From NCBI GenBank assembly GCA_951394045.1, contig OX595988.1, forward strand, positions 1,617,352-1,681,351: 64,000 nucleotides of DNA. The letters are read 5' to 3'. Every line of letters starts with the position of its first letter. The first letter of the stretch is position 1. Position numbers and translations under genes: made by a program. The notes beneath the pieces are model-generated. The model saw only the letters and a program-made list of their open reading frames with translations, ran no database searches and was not told the DNA's origin. Shown piece after piece: positions 33,385 to 43,896 of this stretch. Source of the DNA: Nitzschia sp. DOCU1. Taxonomy: Eukaryota > Bacillariophyta > Bacillariophyceae > Bacillariales > Bacillariaceae.

Positions 33385-34491
33385 ATGGCGATGAGTGCTC
33401 AAATCCCCATGGTTGACATTTCCAGTTGGATCGCAGAATCATCCTGGTCCCCGTCCCTTGAAAGTAATTCTCGTCGCGACGACTGCGCGCGGCAGTTTCA
33501 CAAGGCAATGACGGAATGGGGCATGGTGGTGATTACTGGGCACGGTTTACCAGCTCCATTGCTATCGGAATGCCTCCAAGACTGCCATGCTTGGTTTTCA
33601 AAGACTCCCTTGGAGACTAAACTGCAATATACTCGAGGCCCCTATGGCTGCGCCGAAGGTGGCTATACCCCACGAGGTATCGAAGCCGTGGCGGCCTCGG
33701 AACTTGGAAAGAAGGCTCAAAACCACGTGGATGCTATCGAATCCTATGTCTTTCGAGGACTACCAGATGGCGAAATTATTTCAAGGGCGGCAGTGGGCTA
33801 TTATCGCCACATGTGTCGGCTACTACGAGTGCTCCATCAAATTTTGTGTGCCGCATTGGACGTGAAGGATCTCGATCATTTTTTTACAAGTGGGATACTG
33901 CCTGCAAACGAGGAAGCAAGTGTGCACTCTTTGAAATTTTCTTACTATCCCGATGATGAGTCCTTGCCATCGAATCAAGAATCGGCGGCTTCAAAACTTC
34001 GCTATGGTGCCCACACAGACTTCCAGGATATTACCATTTTGCGACCGGATGCCATGGATTGGTCCGCCCTGTCCGGCGGTGACAACGACTCTTCAACTGA
34101 TAGTGTTCCTACCACGGGTGGTCTACAAGTCTGGAATCCACGCCTAGAAGAATGGCATGCGGTGCAGGTAGAGGACCCAACAGCATTGGTGGTCAATTTG
34201 GGGGATTTTTGGAAGATTTGGAGTGGAGGGCAGTTCACAAGTCCCTTGCACCGGGTAACGGCTAGTGGATGGCGATTACCAGCAGAAAAAGCAAGAGAGG
34301 TATGCCCCTCATCTACGAATGCTCGTGTTTCATTGATTTTCTTTTCGGTCCCCAACGAAGAAGCAATTGTGGAGCCCCTACCGGGAGTAATAGTGAAAAG
34401 TGAGGGAACCCAGCCTCTACCAGATGATGGACTAAAACCGCTCACAGCCGGCGAGCATTTGGCAATCAAGTTAGCAAGGATTAATTCATAG
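33385..34491 (+). CDS. 2-oxoglutarate/Fe(II) oxygenase, isopenicillin-N-synthase-like
   Basis: An intronless gene of 368 residues from the ATG at 33385; a second ATG follows at codon 3. The N-terminal DIOX_N domain starts IPMVDISSW and contains WGMVVITGHGLP and the GGYTPRG block. The catalytic core has the iron ligands GAHTDFQDITIL (HxD) and SPLHRVT (distal His), and the 2-oxoglutarate Arg in ARVSLIFF. The segment VVNLGDFWKIWSGGQFTS is typical of the family. A short acidic/Ser insertion (GGDNDSSTDSVPTTGG) sits inside the core. The family hydroxylates or desaturates small molecules such as hormones and secondary metabolites; the substrate here cannot be read. Confidence 0.88.
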   Translation: MAMSAQIPMVDISSWIAESSWSPSLESNSRRDDCARQFHKAMTEWGMVVITGHGLPAPLLSECLQDCHAWFSKTPLETKLQYTRGPYGCAEGGYTPRGIEAVAASELGKKAQNHVDAIESYVFRGLPDGEIISRAAVGYYRHMCRLLRVLHQILCAALDVKDLDHFFTSGILPANEEASVHSLKFSYYPDDESLPSNQESAASKLRYGAHTDFQDITILRPDAMDWSALSGGDNDSSTDSVPTTGGLQVWNPRLEEWHAVQVEDPTALVVNLGDFWKIWSGGQFTSPLHRVTASGWRLPAEKAREVCPSSTNARVSLIFFSVPNEEAIVEPLPGVIVKSEGTQPLPDDGLKPLTAGEHLAIKLARINS

Positions 34492-35389
34492 CCCATTAAT
34501 TTGTTGACTACTGAAACTGATTTGCTGCGGGAACTGTCGTTGGCAGCGTGCATATGGTGCACCCATCAAGTCTTCTTCGTGACGAAGCTTGCAAGCGAAA
34601 TTTCTCAATCCCGTTGATTGATAGCTTGGCATTGCTAACATGTTATTCCATCCACTACAGTACTCAATTCGGGGTTCTTTCAAGTTGTAATACTAATAGT
34701 CAGGCATCGTATGTATCAGCTGGTAATAGACACCACCCGTCCAATTGCAATCAATAGTTCTCGGAGGGAAGTTATGCACGTCGGAATGAAGATTAGACTT
34801 TCGGCCTAAAACGAATATCTCGTGGGATGACGTATTTATTTTTGAATGTCCCAGAAATTCTGGGATTTACATTTTTTGGCGCCTCTTTCGCCTTTCTTTG
34901 TTACGCCCCGGCCGAAAGTCATGCTTCCAACTGCATGATTGAGTCGTTTGGGGCCACTTTGTTGGGCCCAAAGTCAGGCGCCCGCCGCATCGATGAACCG
35001 ACAATTTTGGCTGGAAATAAAAAAATAGTTAGGCGCTTGGTTGGATGGGAGCACCGGGACTTCACCCGCGCCTTCATTTTTTAGAAGGTGTGAAACCTAT
35101 GTGACAGGGAACAACCGAGTCGCATCCGGTCGATTCTTTATTCGTGATCTCAGGCGTTGATGATTCTTATTTCGAGCGCGCCTCGCCAACTTTATCTAGG
35201 TAATCATAAAAGGCAGGTAAACAACCGTGGAATTCCAAATTTCCTTCCAACACATGGATCGTGTGGATACGTTGTCCCCACCCGTGATACGACGATGCCT
35301 TCGAGAACTTGTGTGTCAGCGAGAAAAGGGAACATCCACAAATTCGCTCATTAGGTGTTTGTGTTGCTCATATACACTAATCTTGGACC
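34492..35389. other. Intergenic region with an inverted-repeat cluster
   Basis: An 898-nt region between two tandem plus-strand genes. It holds a cluster of inverted repeats between 34796 and 35000, listed separately. No coding region is supported. Confidence 0.4.
34796..34920. repeat. Inverted-repeat element, possible MITE-like remnant
   Basis: GACTTTCGGCC at 34796-34806 is the exact reverse complement of GGCCGAAAGTC at 34910-34920. Between them TCCCAGAA-A-TTCTGGGA (34849-34865) forms a perfect 8-bp hairpin. Further pairings follow just outside (TCATGC/GCATGA at 34919-34939). This could be a small transposon remnant or a structured transcript end. Confidence 0.35.
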
Positions 35390-36736
35390 ATGAGCAACTC
35401 TTTTGAATTCAACGCCAGGGCGGACGAATGGCTTGACATTACCTCCAAGGAGGAGATCTTGCAGAATGAATTGAACCAAGCAAAGAATGAATTGGAAACC
35501 CGATCAATGGAACTGCTTGAGTCGAATGTGACGATCGATCTCTTGAAGGGTCATAAGACGCTTTTGGAAAATGAAAGAGAATCACTTCAGACTGAGTTGA
35601 AACAGACAAAGGAGGTGCTTTCTACAACTGGGCAGGATTTGGAGAACACCACTTGGTTGAAGGAAAACCTGGCAAAGGAATTGGAATCCCTCAAAGCTTC
35701 TTCGGCATCGAAGGAACAAAGCTTGGAGCAGACAATTGGTTCATGCAAACAAGAACTCGGAAATGCCAAGTCTCAAATCGGAAATCTAGAACAGCAAATC
35801 AGCACCTTGAAGAAGGAGCAATCCAAGGAACGGTCGGAGAATAGTAAGACAATCGAGCAGCTTAACAAGCTCGTAGAGAAACTAAGTGGAAATATCCGTT
35901 CCCTCGAGGCCGATTCTAAGAAACAAGCCGAGCAACTGGCTTTGACTCAAAAGGAGCTCCAACAATCAAGCTCGCGTGAAGAGAATTTGCGTCGAGAACT
36001 CGCCAAGCAGACAAGTCTTACCGAACAGCGCACCAAGGAGTTGCAGGCGACCCAAGCGAATATGGGAAGCGTTTCTGTCTTGGCGGAGACTCTGAAGGAG
36101 AAGAACAGCGGTTTGCTTCGTTCAATGACGAGCCTTCAGAAGCACTTGGATGAGACCAAGCAGCAGCATACAGCAAGTAGCCGACGAGAGGCTGCTGTTC
36201 AAGCAGAATTCGCCCAGTTCAAGACGATGGCTGTCGAGCAAAGACTACAACTTGAACAAACCATTGCTGATGGTCTCGACAAACTTGAGCATGCGGAAGA
36301 TCGTATTGTTGGATTGGAGGCGTATGCTCAAGATTTGAAGGAGCAATTTGTTGCCTTGTCGGAAGAGCGTGAAACTCTGCTTGAGACCATTGCCGAGAAG
36401 GAGAGAATGTGCCGAGAGCTTTCCGAGAACAACGAACAGCTCAAGGAGGAAATGCAGGAACAATCGGAAGCTATCGCCGAAGATCTTGAAAAGGCGAAGG
36501 AAGCCTTGCTGCGAGAGGAGAAGCTCAAAGCAGAAATGGAAAAGCAAAAGATTATCTTTGAGGCTCGTCTGCATGAAATCAGAACAATTCTTGGTGTTAC
36601 CGTCATTTCCGAGTTCAGGACCGAAATCGAAACTGTGGCTCGCCTGGTTCAAGAGAAGCAACGATCTTGTCCGTCGATTCAAGCGCCAACGCTGCGTGTG
36701 CCGTTGCTTATCGGCATCCACAACAAATCCAAATAG
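35390..36736 (+). CDS. Long coiled-coil protein, unknown function
   Basis: An intronless gene of 448 residues. From about residue 18 to 420 it is almost entirely charged heptad sequence rich in Glu, Lys, Gln and Leu, with few Pro, so it is predicted to be one long coiled coil. The last 25 residues (SCPSIQAPTLRVPLLIGIHNKSK) are non-helical. No motor head, membrane segment or domain is visible. It may be a structural or tethering protein. Similarity to myosin tails or golgins would reflect composition and does not show homology. A poly(A) signal-like AATAAA lies at 36790-36795. Confidence 0.75.
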   Translation: MSNSFEFNARADEWLDITSKEEILQNELNQAKNELETRSMELLESNVTIDLLKGHKTLLENERESLQTELKQTKEVLSTTGQDLENTTWLKENLAKELESLKASSASKEQSLEQTIGSCKQELGNAKSQIGNLEQQISTLKKEQSKERSENSKTIEQLNKLVEKLSGNIRSLEADSKKQAEQLALTQKELQQSSSREENLRRELAKQTSLTEQRTKELQATQANMGSVSVLAETLKEKNSGLLRSMTSLQKHLDETKQQHTASSRREAAVQAEFAQFKTMAVEQRLQLEQTIADGLDKLEHAEDRIVGLEAYAQDLKEQFVALSEERETLLETIAEKERMCRELSENNEQLKEEMQEQSEAIAEDLEKAKEALLREEKLKAEMEKQKIIFEARLHEIRTILGVTVISEFRTEIETVARLVQEKQRSCPSIQAPTLRVPLLIGIHNKSK

Positions 36737-36977
36737 ATCTACTTCGGAGTACCTGTGGACATATATACATAGTTGTTTGCCTTTGTAATAATAAACTGCA
36801 AAAAAGCATACCAGGCCTTTTCTAGAAAAATACAGCAACTTTACCATTTAGGCTGATCGGGTATTCATTGGGGTTGATCACAAACGTCTAGACACTTAAA
36901 ATACTTTCGATAAATCCGTAAGAGAGTGCACGACCACACAGGACCCAGTCAACCCACTTCTCCCGAGAAAGTCAGCA

Positions 36978-37769
36978 CTAATCTTGCTGGGAGGACCCTT
37001 GGACGCAACATACGTGCACTTGCTTCAGGTCTTGCCATTGTGGAGGAAGCGGCCAGGTAGTCGAGCCGGTGGAGTCACCAACATCTTCTACTTTCTCTTC
37101 CTTCGCAATGGAATCCACACTGTCTCTCTTCGAAAGATCAAACTTGACTTCCCACACATCGCAGTTACCAAATTTAAAGTTCAGCCCCAGCATGGCTTTG
37201 AAATATTGCGAATGACCCACAATGGCAATCTTGTCCTCCGCCTGTTCACCTAGCCAGTCTTCGAAACTTGCAATTCTCTGCTTGAAAGTGCTATAGTACA
37301 AAGGCGTCCATTCTTGCGGCGTCTTTTCAATCAACAGATCCAGCTCGACAACCCGGTCCACCGTCTCTGCCTTGCTGACATTGGCTCGGCAGCCCAGCAT
37401 ACCCTCACTTGTTTCTTGTGCCCGAAGCAACGGCGAATGAGCGACCAGTTGGATTCCTGCCGACTTGACAAAGTCAACGTTCTTCAGCTTTTCTCCCATA
37501 TCAGCGATCTGCTGGCTACCGACCGTACTGACACTGGAATCGACCTGTGCCATGACGTTCAAAAGCTCCGTCGACGCGTAAATATCCGATGAGGAAGGCA
37601 GCGAAAACTTGCCGAGCTGTTTGAAACACCGGCCGAGCGAGGCAAGGCGGCGATTCTCTTCTGATTCTGCATGTCGAATGAGATACACAGTCTTTATTGA
37701 TGGGGCAGCATTCGAAGTCATAGTTGTGAGAAAGTATACGGCAAACCAAAGGGAAAGCACCTGCTTCAT
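36978..37769 (-). CDS. Histidine phosphatase superfamily protein, secreted
   Basis: An intronless gene of 263 residues from the ATG at 37769; the frame extends upstream only to a GTG. Residues 1-22 form a signal peptide (SLWFAVYFLTTMTSNAA). The phosphoglycerate-mutase-like core shows TVYLIRHAESEENR (catalytic RHA/RHG motif), AHSPLLRAQETSEG (second Arg), a conserved Glu-containing VVELDLLIEKTPQEW, and IVGHSQYFKAML (second catalytic His). These enzymes use a phospho-His intermediate to hydrolyse or move phosphate. With a leader it is likely extracellular, vacuolar or ER-resident. The substrate is unknown. Confidence 0.88.
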   Translation of the reverse strand: MKQVLSLWFAVYFLTTMTSNAAPSIKTVYLIRHAESEENRRLASLGRCFKQLGKFSLPSSSDIYASTELLNVMAQVDSSVSTVGSQQIADMGEKLKNVDFVKSAGIQLVAHSPLLRAQETSEGMLGCRANVSKAETVDRVVELDLLIEKTPQEWTPLYYSTFKQRIASFEDWLGEQAEDKIAIVGHSQYFKAMLGLNFKFGNCDVWEVKFDLSKRDSVDSIAKEEKVEDVGDSTGSTTWPLPPQWQDLKQVHVCCVQGSSQQD

Positions 37770-38067
37770 TGTCAAACAAATGACGAGAGGCAACGACCGA
37801 AAAGGAATGAACCAAATCACCAGCCGGCGCTCCACTGGATGCGTGCGCTCCTCTCACGACTGGGACTCGGGACTTGAATTCTCGAGCTAGTCAGAAAGCG
37901 AAAAAATCGTATTGCGGCAATCGGAACAACGACCCGCAGCATACTTCACAGTATAGTACTGTGTGGACATCCAGCCACCCTGCAACTTTTTTCTACTACC
38001 GTACGGGACCGATAAAAGACCCCACTCTCTAGTTCATCTATGGTAAAGCATTGATGCAAAAAAATCA

Positions 38068-39851
38068 TTATGGATCTTTCTTCACTCTAGCCAGGGTCAT
38101 AAATCTTTTGCGCCTTTCGTGCCAGTACCGCCCCAAGAACGCCATTGCTGCAAGAAGTAGAACGCCGACAATCTTGCCACTCAGAGCTCGAATACGTCCG
38201 TGCATGTCACGACCACTTTCCTCCAACTCCTGCTTCATACCTTCGGTTAAAATGTCGTCGGGCCAGTAGGTCAACCGCAGAAATAAATAGACATTGTTGA
38301 GTTCTGGTGATCCATCTTTGAGCCAACACATGGGGCAATCTTTTCGAGGCGGCCATTGGACTGCTAACTCATCTTCAGGTTTGGGGGTCCAGCCTTCTCG
38401 TTCGGCTCGTTCTTTCATCAATCGAACATTGACTCCATTGTGGAATTCATGCAACCACATGGGAAAGTGCATCCAGTCCCCCATTTCACCTGGATAATTA
38501 ACTAAGCGGTCGCATCCATTATAGGCGCATGAATCAAAGGCGGCCAAAAAATGGGTTCGACAGACTTCGCAATCAAAAAAGTTCTCAATAAAGTTGCGCA
38601 AAGTCTTTGCTGCGTCTCCGGTACGATAATACGGGTAATCATCGTCCGCTGTCTCCATGGCATTAAACTCAACAAGACCAACTGTCATAATGTGAAAGAG
38701 TTCCCATAATCCACAAGTATATCCCATCGTAGGTAAGCCCCGTGTACAAGCGACACTCCAGCTCTTCTTCTTAGGTGGATACTTGTCGAGAACTGCGACT
38801 AGTAACTCTTCATTTTGAGTAATATTTCCAGCATCGTCAATGATTTCCCGTGCCAGTTTGCTGAGCTTGAAGGAGGGGGGCATGGTTGCACGTACCAAAT
38901 CAACAAAATCAATAAAACTCTCTGCAGTGCTATTCGACAACGGACCAGGCGACTTGAAGATTCCATTTTTCATGGCGAAATGAAAGGAAAGATACGCGTC
39001 ATTGTAAATATCCTTCTTCTTGCGGGGTAAGAAAAAATTATCTCCTGGTGGAACACCCTTCCCCTCGTCGGGTTCCACAACAATCTGATCCTCTTCCTCA
39101 GTATCCCCTTCCATATTATCCATATCCAACTCTACCCCAAACTTTTCTAGAGCAACGTACGGATGCAACTCGGAATGCTCGAGCTCTGTCCACGTCGTTT
39201 CATTTTGCTTGAACAGGAAGATCCTTGGATAAGAGTGAACGTCAAAATGCTGGCAGATGGGCCGAAAGGGAACGCATGAAACTGCATAGAATTGGACTGG
39301 GACATTGTAACTCGTGGCAACTTGCTTGAGTCTCCTGGAAAATGTAATAATCTGATCTTTCATATGCAAACACTGCATGTCGAGTAGTTGTTAATACCAA
39401 GCAGTGAATGAATCGTTCCGTTGCAACAAACCACGCGACTTACATGAGGGCACCAGTGGGCATAAAACTCGACAATGCGGTGATTCTGTGGGTCTGCTTT
39501 CTTTAGAAATTCATAATAGGGCCACGGATCAGTTTCTTCTGGTGCAAGTTCGAATTCCACAATGGGCTTGTCCGGTAAATCGAAATAGAAATATAACTCT
39601 TCTTCGCCCTCTTCGCCGTCGTCACCCTCCTCGCCACCTTCGCCTTCCAAGAAACCTTCCTCTTTTCCATCAGCGTCTTCACCATTTGGTTCCGAAATTT
39701 CTGCTTGCTTTACCTCGTCTTGTTGTTGTTGAATTTCTGGCTGTGCATCTGCCTGCTCACTGCTGGAAGTAACAACCGAAAGTACCAAGAGAGCAATGCA
39801 CAGGAATAACAGCCACACGACATTTCGTGGATTCTTTCTCGTCGTCGTCAT
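38068..39851 (-). CDS. QSOX: QSOX-like sulfhydryl oxidase 1 (thioredoxin + Erv1)
   Basis: Two exons, 39444-39851 and 38068-39372, flank a 71-nt intron that splits the thioredoxin active site (WCPH/C). The product is 570 residues. It has a signal peptide (VWLLFLCIALLVLSVV), an acidic Glu/Gly-rich spacer (about 45-85) and a thioredoxin domain with CPHC at 134-137. A second acidic stretch follows, then an Erv1 FAD domain with YTCGLWELFHIMTVG, CEVC at 404-407 and MWLHEFHNGVN. A late CPMC sits at 482-485 and a transmembrane helix at about 537-551. QSOX enzymes make disulfides de novo and pass electrons to oxygen through FAD. ER or Golgi location is expected. It lies beside a second QSOX-like gene in the same orientation. 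Confidence 0.9.
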
Positions 39852-40473
39852 TGCCTACTCTCTACGGGCAGCGTTGCAACAGTTCAAGAGGCAAATGGTA
39901 AAGACGATTAGCTTCTCAAAGAGGGCTCAATATTGCTTGTCCAGCTTAAATAAGAGTGGGAAGCTTGGTTTTGGCAGCTTTGGCTCCCCCCTCGTCGGCA
40001 CACGGATAGATTCGTCATCGGAATGATACCCGCGTGAAACCAACCAAAAATCTCGTCATTGGCTGGCTCGTCGTTCGTGTTGTTCGCGCACCCCATTGCC
40101 CATGCATCATTCATGCACGGGTCGAGCAGTGCGACTTCAAACCAAAACGATCTTGCTAACTACAGTAATACGCAGCTCTACTTTCCAGTAGAAATTTGAA
40201 TTATACAACATAAGTCTGCTGCTGCATAATACCCGGTATGGGTTTCTCCTAAAGTAGCAAAAGCAAAGGCAACCGAATAGCTGTCTCTTGCGCAGAGGAA
40301 CTACCGGATAGCTACACACACTCGATCATCCTTCACAACTGCGTCTTCTCTTCGGTCAGCAGTCCTATACGACAACATCGTCGTGGGACCCTTGACATAA
40401 ATCAGCAGACCGACAAGTCTTGGGAAGATTACGCAGTAAAAGTTCTATCATTCAGCAATACTAGAAGAGACTG
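39852..40473. other. Spacer between the two QSOX-like genes
   Basis: A 622-nt region that holds the promoter of the first gene and the 3' end of the second. No coding region or clear motif is supported. Confidence 0.4.
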
Positions 40474-43113
40474 TTAGTTTGACCTGATTTTCTTGCCGCC
40501 GGGTCCCATTGTGACCATACGTTTCGCCTGGTACAAGCCCTGTTGCAAGGTTGCAGGACTAGTTTTTCCAATCGTAGAATACACTATTCCCAAAATAGCA
40601 AACATGACAATCCACAAAAGAATACCAAATCCAAATGAACCATCGTCCTCGTAATGGATCAAGCGCTCCGATTTCGGATCCATATCAGAGTCCGGCCAGA
40701 ATGTTAACTCGAGGTGTTTGAAGACTTCGCCCTCGTCCCATGTTCCATCTTCATGGAAGCAAAGAAAGCAAGTTTCAATGTTGGGCCAAATGGCAGTAAT
40801 TTCAGGTTGGGACGCAAGATTTCTTCCCGTGCCACTGGACCTTCGTTCCTTCAGGATACGAATGGATACTTCATTGTGAGCCTCCCAGAGCCAAACCGGA
40901 AGCTCTTTCCAGTCTGCAATGTCCGCCGCTTCGATTTCTTCCGTAAGGCGGTCACATCGTCTGTTCTTTTCGCAATCGTCGTAGGTCTCGATAAAGTTCT
41001 TTTTGCATGGTTCGCAGTTGAAGAATTGTTCAATGTAATCTCGAATAGTGTCGGCTGCATCAATTGGAGAAAAGAGCTTGGTCTCTACTCCCGCCAGGCC
41101 TGACTCGACCAAACTCAAACCACCTCGTTGTTCGGCAACACCAACTGTAGTCACATGCAAAAGCTTCCAGAATCCACAAGAAAAGCCCATAGTCCCCTTT
41201 TTCGGCTGAACGCATGATTTACTCCACATGCGACGGGGAAGGGGATGATTGCTCAGGACACGCTTCATGTTGTGGTCACTCATGACTATGTACGCGAATC
41301 GGCGTCGCATTTCATCAATCAGTTGATGAATGCCCCATTCTGGTGGGAGTGCAACATTCAACAAATCTAAAAAGCTTTTGAGGGCCTTTTGTTGCTTCTT
41401 GTCCAATTCTTGTCCTCTGAATTTAATACCAGATTCAAAGCTCACGACAAGCGATAGAGAAACATCCAAAATCAATTCTTCCTCGGGTGTCATGCGGAAT
41501 CGACGGCCAATGACGGGAAGTTTGGCTGCTGTCCTCTTGACTACGCCTTGCTTTCGGACATCCTTTTTGTAGGGAAGGGTCTCTTTCTTCAGAGAAGTCC
41601 TTTGGGTGATAGAAGCAGGAACCTTCATTTTCTTGTGAGCTGTCGCTAGTCGTTTCTTCATCAGCTCCTCATAGGCCCGGTGTTCCGGGGTACCCGGGGT
41701 AGCAAGCTTCATTCCAGAAGTCATCACATGGGCATCATGGCGCACCTTGGGCACGCCATATTTGTCCTTGCGATTATCTCGGCGTACAAATTTGCCGAGA
41801 CCTTCTCGCTTCTGTTCGTACTCAATTAATTTCACTCGCATATCGTCTTTGAAGCGGTCCAATGACTTTTCCTTGTTCCTGGCCGTGCTGTGACCGGCAT
41901 GGGGATGGCGCTGCACCGCTCCACCACCAAGCTGAGGCAAACCAGCCGGGCCGGGCTTCCAACCAGGTTCTGGAAGATTCCTGTATGCGAATGGTGGCGG
42001 GTCCTCCCGGCCATCGTCTTCTTCCTCGTCCTCTTCACCTTCTGTCGGAGTTTCGGTTGCAGTATCGCCGTCACCTGAGGCCCCGTTGTCCATTTCCTCT
42101 TCCTCTTTGACGCCAGCAGCAGCATCGACCCGGCCAGTCTTATCATCATCTTCGGCCCCGTCGACTTCGGCAGTGTCGGCGATTTCTTCTTCATCGCCAG
42201 GGGCCGGGGCGTCGTCGTCCTCGCCTTCCTCGTTCCCGTCACCACCGCCTTGCATCACATCTTCGACATCAGGTTCTCCTTCGTCCTCTTCGGGTTCTTC
42301 TCCCTCGTCGATACGAGTTTGATCGTCATCCTCACCATCTTGGCCATCGTTTCCGTCTTCCCCAGGGAATTCATCGACCGCCCCGCCTTCGTTTGCAGAC
42401 TTGTCATCGTCGGCGCCATTACCATCCTCGTCCCCCTCACCATCGAGATCCTCGCCCTCGTCAATGTCCTCGTTTCCAGTTTCATCTGGCTCGTCTTCAT
42501 CGTCTTCCTCCAGCTCTCCCGTTTCATCGTCGCCCCCTACACCCGGCCGGTCGTCCATTCGTCGTGCAGGAAGAACTGATCCAGTTTCGGACAAAAGCTC
42601 CAATGCTGCTGCAAATTGCTTAGAACTATAAACTCCTGAATCGCTGTCCCTATGGACTCGTTTCCCTTCTGTTGCGCCTTTGGGGTAAACATAGAGGGAC
42701 GGTGTCTCGTTGATTTCCAGCTTATTGCAAATCTTGGGTTGCGCGTCACACGAAACGGCATAAAATTCAATGTCGGGCGAGTATTCTTTCAGCATTTTCT
42801 TGGCGATTCGAATGTAGTCGGGTTTAAAATTAATGCACGCGGGCTGTAAAGGAACAAACGGGATTTCATTTGGTAAGATGAACAAAGATTCACGGTTCTC
42901 ATCCATTTAAACGACCCATCTGATACTTACACAATGAGGGCTGTAAAACTCTACAACCTTGGGAGCCTTGGACTTGGTAAAATCATTTTCAGTTCCCATG
43001 TACTCCTTGATGGGTTCTGCATGGTGCTGGTACAAGTACAAGCTGAAGGAGCTTGAAGCAAAGACAATGGGCGCCTGCAGAAACGCAATGACGGTCACCA
43101 AACGGAGCTTCAT
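40474..43113 (-). CDS. QSOX: QSOX-like sulfhydryl oxidase 2 with long acidic insertion
   Basis: Two exons, 42931-43113 and 40474-42843, flank an 87-nt intron that splits the active site (PHC/PAC). The product is 850 residues; the start is the ATG at 43113. A signal peptide (LVTVIAFLQAPIVFA) is followed by a thioredoxin domain with CPAC at 61-64 and YAVSCDAQPKICNKLEI. Between the thioredoxin and Erv1 parts lies an acidic Asp/Glu/Gly run of roughly 180 residues, then a basic region. The Erv1 domain has FSCGFWKLLHVTTVG, CEPC at 671-674, WLWEAHNEVS and CFLC at 753-756. One transmembrane helix (about 800-818) follows. It is clearly related to the neighbouring gene in domain order and intron position, but much diverged. 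Confidence 0.88.
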
Positions 43114-43896
43114 TTTGAACCACTGCCCAAGCAAACTGCCGAAACTAAGATGTTAGATATATGCAGAGCTCCTTTGGGCGTACAGGGACAATGTCGTAAT
43201 CTCGCTTGAAAGGACAAGCAAGGAATGTGTCAGGTGATATGTCTCTAGATCTGCAAATGACGGGATGCTCCTCTTCCGGTATCTCTCTACCGGTAGAGAG
43301 GGTTGGTGGTCACTCCCAGCGACCGCGTTGGGCCTCCCGCGACGATGCCACCCCCAAGGCAGATTTGCGAGAAAGGTCATGAAACCACCAACGGATCTCT
43401 CTGCAGGAGGTCCAGCCCTTGAATTTCGTACGCTGCTACCTACATAGCCTTGCTAGCTATGAACCTGACTATCGGGCGGGCGTGGGGGGGCGGCAACTGA
43501 TGAGAAGACTTTGTATGATACCGAATTATTGACATTGCTTCATCGGCTTTCGAAAATATTAAACAAACAGATCTGTATAAAATGTCATATTCCATGTGGG
43601 GGGGGGGGGGGCAATTATTTCGAACGCAACCATTCTATCTACCGTATGTCCCTGCAACTTCCGATAAATGAGGGAACGCATCGCCGGGCAACCAAAAAAA
43701 TGAATCTTCCGTCTCTCGCCCATTTTTCGCTAAGCGAAAGCCGCCCATCTCACAAATCGCATTGTATCCAGCGTGCGAGCAACGTCTGCCTCCAAGGCCA
43801 CACACATACAATCTCGTGCCGGTTCGCTTGCAGGATCGTGTGATCTCTACGATACCCGGTACGATATCGTCTCGATTAGAAGCAACTTTGTTGACC
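43114..43896. promoter_or_regulatory. Divergent intergenic region, QSOX2 / COPI-associated protein
   Basis: A 783-nt region. It holds a perfect 18-bp palindrome CTCTCTACCGGTAGAGAG at 43283-43300 and a run of 14 G at 43598-43611. The COPI-associated frame is open upstream to 43762 without a better start. Confidence 0.4.
43283..43300. repeat. 18-bp perfect palindrome
   Basis: CTCTCTACCGGTAGAGAG is identical to its own reverse complement. It overlaps an alternative stem, CCGGTA...TACCGG. It lies 170 nt upstream of the QSOX2 start and could be a dimeric factor site. Confidence 0.4.

Noticed and set aside
36245..36847. A Leu/Phe-rich minus-strand frame resembling a membrane protein
   Set aside because: It is the antisense shadow of Glu/Lys/Gln-rich coiled-coil codons.
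39373..39443. A frameshift in the thioredoxin active site of QSOX1
   Set aside because: A GT-AG intron joins CPH to C and restores a CxxC motif; the same arrangement is seen in QSOX2.
42086..42631. Ser-rich plus-strand frames suggesting a secreted protein
   Set aside because: They are antisense readings of the Asp/Glu-rich insertion of QSOX2.
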